A DNA stretch of 64,000 bases, from assembly GCF_018131185.1 (NCBI RefSeq), contig NZ_JAFCJE010000001.1:710001-774000 (forward strand), in the 5' to 3' direction. The notes under the pieces were generated by a model that had not been told where the DNA came from, did no database searches, and saw only the letters and a program-made list of their open reading frames with translations. The stretch is from Bradyrhizobium diazoefficiens (GTDB lineage Bacteria; Pseudomonadota; Alphaproteobacteria; Rhizobiales; Xanthobacteraceae). The position numbers and the translations under genes were made by a program. Numbering within the stretch: the stretch's first letter is position 1; every line of letters starts with the position of its first letter. Shown here piece after piece: positions 25,620 through 36,848 of the stretch.

Positions 25620-26297
25620 ATGAACGTTATTGTTTTTGCATCGCGTAAGGGCGGCTCGGGCAAGAGTACCCTGGCTGCACATCTCGCCGCGCAGATCAAG
25701 GCGAGTAAACAGGTCATGCTGGTGGACGCGGACCCGCAGGGCTCGCTGACGCTGTGGCACAAGCTGCGTGGCACCAACGAACCGCCGATCAAGGCGGCCG
25801 TGAACTCCGTCAGCGGCATCGTCTCCGCTGCCAAGCGCGACGGTTATGAATGGGTCTTGATCGACACGCCGCCGAACCTGTCGGCCGTCGTCGACGACGC
25901 GATCCGCAACGCCACCATGGTCGTGATTCCCGCCCGTCCCGGCGTGTTCGACGTCAACGCGGTGCAGGAAACCATCCAGATGTGCCGCGCCGCGCGCAAG
26001 CCCTACGCGGTCGTGCTGAATGGTGCGCCGGCCAAGCGCGACGAAGCCGAAAGCCCGATCGTCACCATCGCCCGCGAAGCGCTGGCGAAATTCCGTGCTC
26101 CGGTGTGGGGCGGCCAGATCACCAACCGTTCGGATCTGCTGATGGCGTTGAGCCACGGCGAAGGCGCGCGGGAGTATCAGGCCGAGAGCCGTGCGGCTCA
26201 GGAAATCGCAAGGCTGTGGGCGGCGATCGAGCGTTCAGTGAAGGCTATTCGCGGCACGGCGTCGGCATCCGGCGCAATGCACAAGCAGGCTGCATAA
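25620..26297 (+). CDS. ParA/MinD-family ATPase, orphan
   Basis: The 225-residue ATPase has the deviant Walker A motif SRKGGSGKST with the signature Lys, then LVDADPQGSLTLW and WVLIDTPPNLSAV (Walker A' and B). The short length and lack of a helix-turn-helix N-terminus match ParA-like orphan or VirC1/MipZ-style positioning ATPases more than plasmid ParA. The start ATG 25620 follows CTGGAGGCCGAAGGT. No parB or centromere-like repeat lies near, so it is not a partition module. It probably positions a cellular cargo by dimerising on DNA. Terminator-bounded, so monocistronic. Confidence 0.88.
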   Translation: MNVIVFASRKGGSGKSTLAAHLAAQIKASKQVMLVDADPQGSLTLWHKLRGTNEPPIKAAVNSVSGIVSAAKRDGYEWVLIDTPPNLSAVVDDAIRNATMVVIPARPGVFDVNAVQETIQMCRAARKPYAVVLNGAPAKRDEAESPIVTIAREALAKFRAPVWGGQITNRSDLLMALSHGEGAREYQAESRAAQEIARLWAAIERSVKAIRGTASASGAMHKQAA

Positions 26298-26320
26298 TTT
26301 TTTAAATCATTCCCCGGACG

Positions 26321-26347
26321 AAAAACGCGCGGATGTCCGCGCGTTTT
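26321..26347 (+). terminator. Rho-independent terminator after the parA-like gene
   Basis: AAAACGCGCGGA (26322-26333) pairs perfectly with TCCGCGCGTTTT (26336-26347). It also faces the convergent small membrane-protein gene ending at 26388. Confidence 0.85.
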
Positions 26348-26387
26348 GCGTTTGTGGCCTTTCCGCTCCGGAATGACGAAATGAAGG

Positions 26388-26534
26388 TTACGCCACCATC
26401 AGCATGTAGAACACGATGACCGGCGACAGAGTCAGGATCACCGACCAGATGCCGACGGCCCAGAGAATGTCCTCGGTGGTAAAGTTCTGTTCGGTGGACA
26501 GCTTCTGGTGTCCGGCGCCGAAATGCGACGCCAT
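26388..26534 (-). CDS. Small membrane protein, 48 aa
   Basis: ATG at 26534 opens a product with a polar N-terminus (ASHFGAGHQKLSTEQNFTTE) and one membrane helix (LWAVGIWSVILTLSPVIVFYMLMV). A GTG at 26552 after GGGGGC would add six residues and has the better ribosome site. It resembles in layout the 50-aa protein at 26685-26837, also on the minus strand, which suggests two related small inner-membrane proteins, perhaps accessory subunits of a larger complex. No function is known to me. Confidence 0.6.
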   Translation of the reverse strand: MASHFGAGHQKLSTEQNFTTEDILWAVGIWSVILTLSPVIVFYMLMVA

Positions 26535-26684
26535 TTCATTATGACTATTCACAAACGCCCCCGCGATTTCTTCGCTTATGGGCGTGAACGATACGCGGGA
26601 TGCTTTAAGATTCCGGCTTGCAATCCCGCTCGCATTTTGAGCGCATTTGCGACCTCCGCTTAACCATCTGCGCGAAGAGCCGCC

Positions 26685-26837
26685 TCAGGCGAGCCAGACC
26701 CGAAACAGCAGCACCGGCATCAGGCCTAGCATCACCGCCCAGAACCCGAACGACGATACGACGAGAATTCCCTGCAAGAGATCGGCGGGCGCGAACTGGC
26801 TCGCGGCCGTAGGCCGGGTGCGATGCCCCATGGTCAT
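26685..26837 (-). CDS. Small membrane protein, 50 aa
   Basis: The ATG at 26837 follows AGGGGGAATGACC-type sequence, with a second ATG two codons later. The product has a basic N-terminus (GHRTRPTAASQFAPADLLQG) and one long hydrophobic helix (ILVVSSFGFWAVMLGLMPVL) ending in an FRVWLA tail. The organisation parallels the 48-aa protein 150 bases downstream. The two could form a pair under one promoter. Function unknown. Confidence 0.6.
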   Translation of the reverse strand: MTMGHRTRPTAASQFAPADLLQGILVVSSFGFWAVMLGLMPVLLFRVWLA

Positions 26838-26954
26838 TCCCCCTATGAGAAGGCTTCGAAGGGACAACGATAGGCACCAGTGCGTAAACGAGGCGTGGAT
26901 GCACCGTGCGGCGGGAGCGAAGGGCGTTGGGGTCCGGTTAACCAAGGGAGCGCT

Positions 26955-27110
26955 CACCCTCCCCTGAGGGGGAGGGTGATCGCGCGCAGCGCGAGCGGGG
27001 TGGGGTGATCTCTCAACTCGGGCAGCGTTGGACGTGGAGGGACCGTCCCGCCCCGCTACGCATTCCGCTTCGCTGCATGCGTAGCGACCCTCCCCCTCCA
27101 TGGGAGGGTG
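26955..27110. repeat. Mirror-image repeat (CACCCTCCCC ... GGGAGGGTG family)
   Basis: CACCCTCCCCTGAGGGGGAG at the left and CCTCCCCCTCCATGGGAGGG at the right are inverted copies of the arms seen at 5790-5935. The inner part (GCGAGCGGGGTGGGGTGATC) also recurs at the first copy, confirming one family of about 150 bases. Confidence 0.8.
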
Positions 27111-27119
27111 AAGGAAGCG

Positions 27120-28028
27120 CTACGCCGCGACCTGCATGCGTCGCTCGATTTCGCGATCGATCATCGCCGCGAGCTCGCTGCTGACCTCCACCATCGGCAG
27201 TCGCACTTCGGGGCTGTCGATCAGGCCGACCCGCCACAGCCAGTACTTTGCCGGCGCCGGGCTCGGCTCGGTGAACAACAGCCGCGTCAGCTCGGCAACC
27301 TCCTGCCAGCGCGCCAGCGCCGCGTCGTGATTGCCGCGCTTGTGCTCGGCGTAAACCGCCGCAAACGCCGCGGTCTCGACATGGGCCGACAGCACGATGC
27401 CGCCGTCGGCGCCGTCACCAAGCGCCTCGAAATAGTTCGCGTCCTCGCCGGTGAGCACGCGAAATTCCCTCGGCCTGTCGCGCAGCAGCGCGATCGATTG
27501 CTCGCGGCTCGCACCGCAATCCTTCAGGCCCACGATATTCTTGTGCTCGGCGAGCCGCAGCATGGTCTGGTTGGTGATGTTCACCGCGGTGCGATAGGGA
27601 ATGTTGTAGAGCGCGAGCGGCCAGGCGGCGTGATCGGCGAGCGTCTCGAAATGCGCCAGCAGCCCGCGCTGCGAGGGCCGCACGTAGTAAGGGCTTGCGA
27701 TCAGATAACCGTCGATCGGCCAGTCCGCGGTCTCGTCGAGACGTTCCTTGAGCCGCGAGGTGTCGGCGCCTGATAGTCCGAGGCAGACCGGAACGTTGCG
27801 GCGGCCCGCCGCCATCTCGTCGCGCACGACGGCGACGAGCCGTTCGAGCTCGGCCTCGCGCAGCGTCATGCCTTCGCCGGAGGTCGCCCCCAGGATGAAG
27901 CCGTCGATGCTTTGCGCGCTGTAGTGCCGCGTCAGCCGCCGCAGCGACCGCTCGTCGAGCGCGCCGCCCTGAAACGGCGTCACCAGCGGCAGCCACAGCC
28001 CGTGCAATTGTTCCTGTAGACCAGTCAT
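27120..28028 (-). CDS. DapA/NanA-family aldolase (4-hydroxy-tetrahydrodipicolinate synthase-like)
   Basis: The 302-residue TIM barrel has ILGATSGEGMTL (the GTTGE substrate-binding loop), YNIPYRTAVNI with the catalytic Tyr, and IVGLKDCGAS where Lys forms the Schiff base with pyruvate. True DapA and other pyruvate aldolases share these, so a lysine-pathway role is not certain; dap genes are not nearby. AGAAGGAGATGGAAAC gives the start at 28028. Two hairpins lie just upstream at 28075-28104 and 28153-28177, which may influence its expression. Confidence 0.88.
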   Translation of the reverse strand: MTGLQEQLHGLWLPLVTPFQGGALDERSLRRLTRHYSAQSIDGFILGATSGEGMTLREAELERLVAVVRDEMAAGRRNVPVCLGLSGADTSRLKERLDETADWPIDGYLIASPYYVRPSQRGLLAHFETLADHAAWPLALYNIPYRTAVNITNQTMLRLAEHKNIVGLKDCGASREQSIALLRDRPREFRVLTGEDANYFEALGDGADGGIVLSAHVETAAFAAVYAEHKRGNHDAALARWQEVAELTRLLFTEPSPAPAKYWLWRVGLIDSPEVRLPMVEVSSELAAMIDREIERRMQVAA

Positions 28029-28074
28029 GTTTCCATCTCCTTCTCGGGAAAAAAACCTGAGACGGAGGGCACAT

Positions 28075-28104
28075 GAAAAAACCCCGTCCAGGCGGCGGGG
28101 TTTT
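28075..28104. terminator. Hairpin with flanking A/T runs upstream of the DapA-family gene
   Basis: AAAACCCCG and CGGGGTTTT are inverted around a 10-base loop, with A-run on one side and T-run on the other, so it could terminate either strand. On the minus strand it sits 47 bases before the gene start, the place of an attenuator. Confidence 0.65.
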
Positions 28105-28152
28105 CGGGATTTGCAGCGATGACGAAGCTTAGCTAGTGCGCGCAAAAATCCG

Positions 28153-28177
28153 AGGCCCCGGGATGGGGGCCTTTTTT
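28153..28177 (+). terminator. Rho-independent terminator-like hairpin
   Basis: AGGCCCC (28153-28159) and GGGGCCT (28166-28172) flank GGGATG, followed by TTTTTT on the plus strand. No plus-strand gene ends here, so it may terminate an unannotated small RNA starting near 28105. The 448-bp gap 28029-28476 has no other gene I can support. Confidence 0.6.
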
Positions 28178-28273
28178 CGAGATTGCTGCGCACGGCTTCG
28201 TGATCATCTGTAAATGATGCGGGGTATGCGTGGAACTGTCAATACACGCGGAAGGCGAAGGCCGATTTGGGCG

Positions 28274-28303
28274 AAAAAAAGCCGGGCTCAAAGAGCCCGG
28301 CTT
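28274..28303 (-). terminator. Rho-independent terminator downstream of the LysR gene
   Basis: AAGCCGGGCTC (28279-28289) pairs perfectly with GAGCCCGGCTT (28293-28303), and an A-run at 28274-28280 becomes a U-run on the minus strand. It lies about 175 bases past the LysR stop. Confidence 0.8.
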
Positions 28304-28476
28304 AAGGTATTGGCCACGTGAGGCCGACACAATCACCTTCCAAGAGGGATTACTGAACTCCCGCGCCACTGGAGGAGGGGGACAAATGCGCAACGCGAAG
28401 GCTCAGCGTGCAAACAGTATGAGCTTGACGAGCGTCCTGCAGCAACAGCCGAGGCCGCATGTCAGTCATGCGGAAA

Positions 28477-29370
28477 TCAGGACGGCCAGCGCTGCGCCTT
28501 GCTGACCACGAAGTCGCGGAACACCTGCACGCGCGCCACCGTCTTCAACTCCTCGGGATAGACAAAATAGGTGTCGAGCTGGATCGAATCCGACTCGCCG
28601 AACAGCTGCACGAGTTTGCTCTGTTCCTCCACGAGGTAGTCGGGCAGCGCGGCGATGCCGAGGCCCTGCTGACAGGCGCGCACGAGACCGAGGATGTTGT
28701 TCACCCTGAAATAGGCCTCGCGTGGACCGGAGCCGTTGCGGCCGGCTTCGACGAGCCAGTTGCGGTTCTGCAAGTGCGGCGCGAAGTTGCCGTCGGCGAG
28801 CGTGATGATGCGGTGGGAGTCGAGCTCCTCCAGCGTGCGCGGCGTACCGAAGCGCTTGATGTATTCCGGCGAGCAATAGGCGTGGAAGCCCATCGCGAAA
28901 AGCTTGCGCTGGATCAGATCCGGCTGCGTCGGCTTGCGGGTGCGGATCGCGACGTCCGCCTCGCGCATCGACAGATCGAGCTCCTCATCGGTGACGATCA
29001 GCGAGATCCGGATCTCCGGATACAGCGCGGTGAACTCGCCGAGCCGCGGGATCAGCCAGTTGATGCCGACGCCGGGGGTGGTGGTGATCTTGAGGTCGCC
29101 GCTCGGCCGCTCGCGGCTGTCGGTCAGCTTGGCGCGCGCCGCCTGGAGCTGCATGAAGACGTCATGCGCGGTGCGGAACAGCAGGTCGCCCTGCTCGGTG
29201 AGGATCAGGCCGCGGGCGTGGCGGTGGAACAGCGAGACCGAAAGCTCCTGCTCCAGCGCCGAGACCTGGCGCGACACCGCCGATTGCGACAGGCCGAGCT
29301 GCTCGCCCGCATGCGTGAAGCTGCCCGCTTCCGCTGCCGCGTGAAACACCTTCAGCTTGTCCCAGTCCAT
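28477..29370 (-). CDS. lsrB: LysR-family regulator, LsrB/VtlR type
   Basis: The 297-residue regulator has the N-terminal winged helix (MDWDKLKVFHAAAEAGSF ... LGLSQSAVSRQVSALE) and a periplasmic-binding-like effector domain. Two Cys, 166 and 233, lie where LsrB of Sinorhizobium has redox-sensing cysteines. It follows trxB directly on the same strand with a divergent lrp-type gene beyond, the same order as trxB-lsrB in Sinorhizobium meliloti, supporting the identity. The start could also be ATG 29400, 5 bases after the trxB stop; 29370 fits the family start. It likely controls oxidative-stress, envelope or host-interaction genes. Confidence 0.8.
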   Translation of the reverse strand: MDWDKLKVFHAAAEAGSFTHAGEQLGLSQSAVSRQVSALEQELSVSLFHRHARGLILTEQGDLLFRTAHDVFMQLQAARAKLTDSRERPSGDLKITTTPGVGINWLIPRLGEFTALYPEIRISLIVTDEELDLSMREADVAIRTRKPTQPDLIQRKLFAMGFHAYCSPEYIKRFGTPRTLEELDSHRIITLADGNFAPHLQNRNWLVEAGRNGSGPREAYFRVNNILGLVRACQQGLGIAALPDYLVEEQSKLVQLFGESDSIQLDTYFVYPEELKTVARVQVFRDFVVSKAQRWPS

Positions 29371-29405
29371 ATCCGTAAATCCGTCGCGTGTTCGAGGCAT
29401 GATCT

Positions 29406-30371
29406 TTATTCCGCTGCCGCGCGCTCGCTGGCGCGCAGGGCCAAGAAACGTTCGGCCTCGAGCGCTGCCATGCAGCCGAGGCCTGCGGCCGTCACGGCCT
29501 GGCGATAAGTCTCGTCGGCGACGTCACCGGCGGCGAACAGTCCGGGCACCGAGGTGGCGGTCGAGTTCGGGGCGACCTCGACATAGCCCGAGGGTTTCAG
29601 CTTGACCTGGTCCTTGACGAGCTCGGTCGCCGGCGCATGGCCGATGGCGATGAAAACGCCGTCGGTCTTCACATCGGTGAGCGCGCCGGTCTTGACGTTC
29701 TTCAGACGGACATGGGTGACCTTGTTCGGGTTCTCGGTGCCGCAGATCTCGTCGACCGCGCTGTCCCAGATCACCTTGATCTTCGGGTGCTTGAACAGCC
29801 GCTCCTGCAGGATGCGCTCGGCGCGGAAGTGATCGCGACGATGCACGATGGTGACCTGCGAAGCATGGTTGGTGAGGTACAGGGCTTCCTCGACCGCGGT
29901 ATTGCCGCCGCCGACCACCACGACGTCCTTGTTGCGGTAGAAGAAGCCGTCGCAGGTGGCGCAGGCCGATACGCCGCCGCCCTGGAACTTCGTCTCGGAC
30001 GGCAGCCCGAGCCAGCGCGCTTGCGCGCCGGTGGCGAGAATGACGGTGTCGGCGAGATAGACGTCGCCCGAATCGCAGGTGAGGCGGAACGGCCGCTGCG
30101 AGGTGTCGAGCTTGATCACGAGGTCGGAGACGATCCTGGTGCCGACATGGACCGCCTGCTTCTCCATCTGCTCCATCAGCCAGGGGCCCTGGATCACGTC
30201 GGCAAAGCCCGGATAGTTCTCGACATCAGTGGTGATGGTGAGCTGGCCGCCGGCCTGGATGCCTTGGATCAGGATCGGCTCGAGCATGGCCCGCGCGGCG
30301 TAGATCGCCGCGGTATAACCGGCGGGACCGGAGCCGATAATGACGACCTTTGCATGAACAGGAGCGGACAT
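29406..30371 (-). CDS. trxB: Thioredoxin reductase
   Basis: TrxB passes electrons from NADPH to thioredoxin. The 321-residue flavoprotein begins AKVVIIGSGPAGYTAAIYAARA (FAD-binding GxGxxG), carries the redox pair in SACATCDGFFYR, the NADP-binding VVVVGGGNTAVEEALYL, and the C-terminal FAD motif GLFAAGDVADETYRQAVTAAG. The CATC active site is standard. It is followed closely by the LsrB-type regulator and diverges from the Lrp-type gene, so thiol redox and its regulator are probably coexpressed. Confidence 0.96.
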   Translation of the reverse strand: MSAPVHAKVVIIGSGPAGYTAAIYAARAMLEPILIQGIQAGGQLTITTDVENYPGFADVIQGPWLMEQMEKQAVHVGTRIVSDLVIKLDTSQRPFRLTCDSGDVYLADTVILATGAQARWLGLPSETKFQGGGVSACATCDGFFYRNKDVVVVGGGNTAVEEALYLTNHASQVTIVHRRDHFRAERILQERLFKHPKIKVIWDSAVDEICGTENPNKVTHVRLKNVKTGALTDVKTDGVFIAIGHAPATELVKDQVKLKPSGYVEVAPNSTATSVPGLFAAGDVADETYRQAVTAAGLGCMAALEAERFLALRASERAAAE

Positions 30372-30636
30372 TTCGATGGACGCCTTTCACGGGGGATTTG
30401 CAGCGCGGGCGCGGAACATGCCGGGAGGCCTCGCCGAGGCGCTGAAATATCAGAGCTAATCTAAGCCTTCTGGTGAGCTATGCAAGAATTGCATTCCCTA
30501 TCGGCGGATTTTTCCAACAGGGAACAAAAGTCCCTTGCGGTGCGCGCGCAATAAAATTGCGCTAAGGTTGCGGACTGGGCTATGAGGATTGCGAAAACCC
30601 ACCAGTACCGCCGTAAAGGCCAGGAGTTCCAATCAC

Positions 30637-31116
30637 GTGTCGCGGAACCTAGACGAGATCGACCTGAAGATTCTCACCGAGATTCAGGCCGACGGTCGAA
30701 TCACGAATGTCGAGCTGGCCAAGCGAGTCGGCATCTCGCCGCCACCCTGCCTGCGCCGCGTTCGGGCGCTGGAGGAGGAGGGCTACATCCACGGCTATCG
30801 GGGCCTGCTGGACGCCCGCAAGCTCGGTTTCGACGTCACCGTGTTCGCCGCGGTCCACCTCTCCAGCCAGGCCGAGGCGGATTTGCGCGCGTTCGAGGCG
30901 TTCGTCCGCGCCGAGCCCCTGGTGCGGGAATGCTGGATGCTGTCGGGCGAGGTCGATTTCATCCTCAAATGCGTCGCGCCCGACATGGCGACCTTCCAGG
31001 ATTTCGTCACCCACCTCACTGCCGCGCCCCACGTGCGCAATGTCAGGACCTCGCTGGTGCTCCACAATTCGAAGTATGAAGCCGCCGTGCCGCTTGATGT
31101 GAAGGGGCGGCGGTAG
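30637..31116 (+). CDS. Lrp/AsnC-family transcriptional regulator
   Basis: The 159-residue regulator has an N-terminal HTH (RNLDEIDLKILTEIQADGRI ... LAKRVGISPPPCLRRVRALE) and a C-terminal RAM effector domain (DVTVFAAVHLSSQAEADL ... LSGEVDFILKCVAPDMATF). The start is placed at GTG 30637, after AGGAG at 10-base spacing; the frame is open from a TTG at 30589. It would bind an amino acid and act globally or on amino-acid genes. It diverges from trxB, a conserved neighbourhood in Rhizobiales. Confidence 0.9.
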   Translation: MSRNLDEIDLKILTEIQADGRITNVELAKRVGISPPPCLRRVRALEEEGYIHGYRGLLDARKLGFDVTVFAAVHLSSQAEADLRAFEAFVRAEPLVRECWMLSGEVDFILKCVAPDMATFQDFVTHLTAAPHVRNVRTSLVLHNSKYEAAVPLDVKGRR

Positions 31117-31202
31117 ATTCGCCGGTCTCGTGCTCCGGCTCCGCGCCGCAACGCTGAAGCATTGCAGCGTGTCCGGGACGGGCAGCTTGCTGCATCAACA
31201 CC

Positions 31203-31287
31203 GTCATTGCGAGGAGCCCTTGCGACGAAGCAATCCAGACTGCCTCCGCGGAGGGATTCCGGATTGCTTCGCTGCGCTCGCAATGAC
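31203..31287. repeat. Mirror-image repeat (GTCATTGCGAG ... CGCAATGAC family)
   Basis: GTCATTGCGAGGAG and CTCGCAATGAC are inverted ends, with GAAGCAATCC / GGATTGCTTC inside. A second copy is at 62935-63018. Confidence 0.85.
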
Positions 31288-31333
31288 GCGCGGTGAGAAT
31301 GCGTGTCCACTCACGCAGGCAACAGGCGGCAAC

Positions 31334-31357
31334 AAAAAGGCCGCGCAGTGCGCGGCC
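31334..31357 (-). terminator. greA terminator
   Basis: On the minus strand GGCCGCGC pairs perfectly with GCGCGGCC around ACT and is followed by TTTTT. It lies 35 bases past the greA stop. Confidence 0.88.
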
Positions 31358-31391
31358 CTTTCGAAATCTCATCACGTGCGGCGGCAGATCG

Positions 31392-31865
31392 TTACCGCCA
31401 CTCCACCTTGGTGATCTCATACGCCTTGGCGCCGCCGGGTGCATTGACCTCGACGGTCGAGCCCTTCTTCTTGCCGATCAGCGCGCGCGCGAGCGGCGAG
31501 GTGATGGAGATGCGGCCCTTCTTGGCATCGGCCTCGACCTCGCCGACGATCTGCCACACCGTCTTCTTCTCGGTGTCCTCGTCGACCAAGGTCACGGTGG
31601 CGCCGAACTTGATGGTGTCGCCGGACAGTTTCGAGATGTCGATGATGTCGGCGCGCGCGAGCTTGTCCTCGAGCTCGGCGATGCGGCCTTCATTGTGGGA
31701 CTGTTCTTCCTTCGCGGCATGATATTCCGCGTTTTCCGACAGGTCTCCGTGCGAGCGCGCCTCGGCGATATGCTCGATGATCCGCGGACGATCTTCCGAC
31801 TGGCGCTTCTTCAATTCTTCCCCGAGCGCGACAAAGCCGGCCTGGGTCATCGGAACCTTTTCCAT
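31392..31865 (-). CDS. greA: Transcription elongation factor GreA
   Basis: GreA rescues backtracked RNA polymerase by stimulating transcript cleavage. The 157-residue protein has the N-terminal coiled coil with the acidic tip ([30 protein letters not shown], Asp and Glu present) and the C-terminal FKBP-like half ([20 protein letters not shown]). The [11 protein letters not shown] stretch is the diagnostic motif. AGAGATGGAAAAG around the start and a strong terminator after it indicate a monocistronic unit. Confidence 0.96.
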   Translation of the reverse strand: MEKVPMTQAGFVALGEELKKRQSEDRPRIIEHIAEARSHGDLSENAEYHAAKEEQSHNEGRIAELEDKLARADIIDISKLSGDTIKFGATVTLVDEDTEKKTVWQIVGEVEADAKKGRISITSPLARALIGKKKGSTVEVNAPGGAKAYEITKVEWR

Positions 31866-32074
31866 CTCTTCTCTCGTCCTTCAGCTGCGCGCCCCCAAAG
31901 ACCGAGGGCGCGGCAACCTTGATTGGTCGGTATTCCCGGGGCTGAACACGCGCCCGCCGGGATGTTATGTGGGCTCTGGCGCCGGAACAGAACCGCCACC
32001 TGGCCGGATCAGTTCCTCCGGCCATTGTGGCTTCATTGCCAATCACTTAGCGGAAGCGTTGCCGCCGCTAGCGA

Positions 32075-35538
<3,464 letters not shown>

Positions 35539-35539
<1 letters not shown>

Positions 35540-35682
35540 CAACTCTCGCCGGACTGGAATTTGGGCACAAAAAAAGGGCGCGCGGCTGCGCGTCCCTGTG
35601 GCCGAGAGCGCGGTGGTCTCCCTCGCGCGCGGGTGGGTCTTAGACCAGTTTTTGGGGCGGCGAAACCCCGAAAAACGCCCAT
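35539..35682 (-). CDS. Candidate Arg-rich leader peptide of carB, 47 aa
   Basis: A minus-strand frame from ATG 35682 to TGA 35541-35539 encodes 47 residues, nine of them Arg, seven clustered at positions 15-31. Its stop overlaps the carB start as TGATG, so the ribosome could restart on carB. The intrinsic terminator 35569-35596 lies inside the second half of this frame. Because carbamoyl phosphate feeds arginine synthesis, an Arg-sensing attenuator is an attractive reading. Against it, GC-rich DNA often encodes Arg by chance and no clear ribosome site is seen before ATG 35682. Confidence 0.4.
35569..35596 (-). terminator. Intrinsic terminator inside the carB leader
   Basis: On the minus strand GGGACGCGC and GCGCGCCC flank AGCC and are followed by seven T. 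It stands 30 bases before the carB start, in the same direction, so it must be bypassed for carB to be expressed. Confidence 0.8.
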
Positions 35683-35902
35683 CAACCGCCAATTTTGACC
35701 GATTAGGGGAGGGGTGGGCTGCTTGGGGGGCGTGGCCGCGCCACGCGTAGCCCCGGATGCGATCAGTGGGGGAACGCCCGTCTTCGCTTCCGCTGCGCTT
35801 CAGGCGTACCGAACCACGCCCGGCTTCGCCCTTCGGGCTTCGCCGCGGCAGCCTTCGAACGATACGGCTTGCCGAGCCGAAGCTGGCGGAGCCAGCGAAG
35901 GC

Positions 35903-35978
35903 TGGAGACCCGGCCTGGATTTGAACCAGGATGTAGAGCGTTGCACCGCCCTCGCGTAGACGCTTCCGCCACCGGGCC
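35903..35978 (-). tRNA. tRNA-Cys-like sequence, aberrant (possible pseudogene)
   Basis: Read on the minus strand, 76 bases fold as a tRNA: acceptor GGCCCGG/CCGGGTC with one G-T, D-stem GCG/CGC, T-arm CCTGG-TTCAAAT-CCAGG, then T73 and CCA. U73 and a GCA triplet in the anticodon loop point to Cys. But the anticodon arm AGGGC-GGTGCAAC-GCTCT has an eight-base loop (or a six-base loop on six pairs), the stem has a G-T, and the D-loop lacks the GG pair. It could be a decayed copy or a divergent tRNA. It lies about 360 bases upstream of carB on the same strand. Confidence 0.6.
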
Positions 35979-36032
35979 GCGGCGATCATGTCTGATTGCA
36001 GCGCGACAAGCCACAACGGCTAATTGTTATGC

Positions 36033-36734
36033 TTAACGAACCAGCGGCGGCCGCGCGATGAAGGTCATGCGCCAGCGATTGTGGCCGATATTGGTGTGGG
36101 CGCGCTGGACCGCGAACCCGGCCGCCCTCAGCTTGGCGGTGATCTCGTCCTCGCTGTAGCGTTGCAGCCCGATCCGTGTGCGCAGCTGACGGTAATCCGA
36201 CAGCGCGGTGCTGATCAGCCCGATCAGCGCGTCCTTCAGGAAGCCGTGGCGCAGGCCGAAGCCGAGCAGCGCCATGACGTCCCTGAACATGCCGACATTG
36301 GGCTGGAGAATGTCCCCCAGCACCAGCTTTCCGGAGGGCTTCAGGATGCGGTGGACATTGAGGAGCGCGGCATCGAGCTCGTCCGGCGCCATGTATTGCG
36401 CGACCGAGTTCATCACCACGAGGTCGATCGACTGGTCCTGCATGTTGCGGACGTCGTCGAGCGAGCGGACGCGGATCCTGGTGTTCGGGGCAAACCGCGC
36501 GATCAGCCGGCCGCGGACGCCGGGCGCCGGCTCGGCGAGGATCAGCTTGCCGCAGCGAGCGGCCACCTGGTTCGCCGACAGGGCTTCGCCGCACGCATAA
36601 TCCAGCACGGTCGCGTCCGGCGAGGAGATGTAGCCGATGATGTCCCGCGCGATGATCTGGAAGTGCAAGTCGCGATGCAGCTTGCTGACATAGATCGTAT
36701 GCGTGGAGTCGTAATAATCGATCCAATCGTCCAT
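36033..36734 (-). CDS. SAM-dependent methyltransferase, class I
   Basis: The 233-residue protein has the Rossmann SAM-binding core: ATVLDYACGEALSANQVA (motif I, D-x-A-C-G-x), GKLILAEPAP (motif II with acidic Glu), SIDLVVMNSVAQYM and LKPSGKLVLGDIL (motifs IV-V). The N-terminus (DDWIDYYDSTHTIYVSKLHR) resembles methyltransferases in lipid or sugar clusters. The substrate is unknown. It diverges from the Dps gene with 114 bases between, and the tRNA-like sequence follows downstream on the same strand. Confidence 0.86.
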   Translation of the reverse strand: MDDWIDYYDSTHTIYVSKLHRDLHFQIIARDIIGYISSPDATVLDYACGEALSANQVAARCGKLILAEPAPGVRGRLIARFAPNTRIRVRSLDDVRNMQDQSIDLVVMNSVAQYMAPDELDAALLNVHRILKPSGKLVLGDILQPNVGMFRDVMALLGFGLRHGFLKDALIGLISTALSDYRQLRTRIGLQRYSEDEITAKLRAAGFAVQRAHTNIGHNRWRMTFIARPPLVR

Positions 36735-36848
36735 GGTATTCGAGGGCCCCGGCCAAACGGTTCCGTTGGAGGAACCGGCGCTGTCCGCCTTGCGTTAGGG
36801 GTGCGACGGCGCGCCGTCAATGTCCGCGTCCTAACAGGAAGGTCTCCC

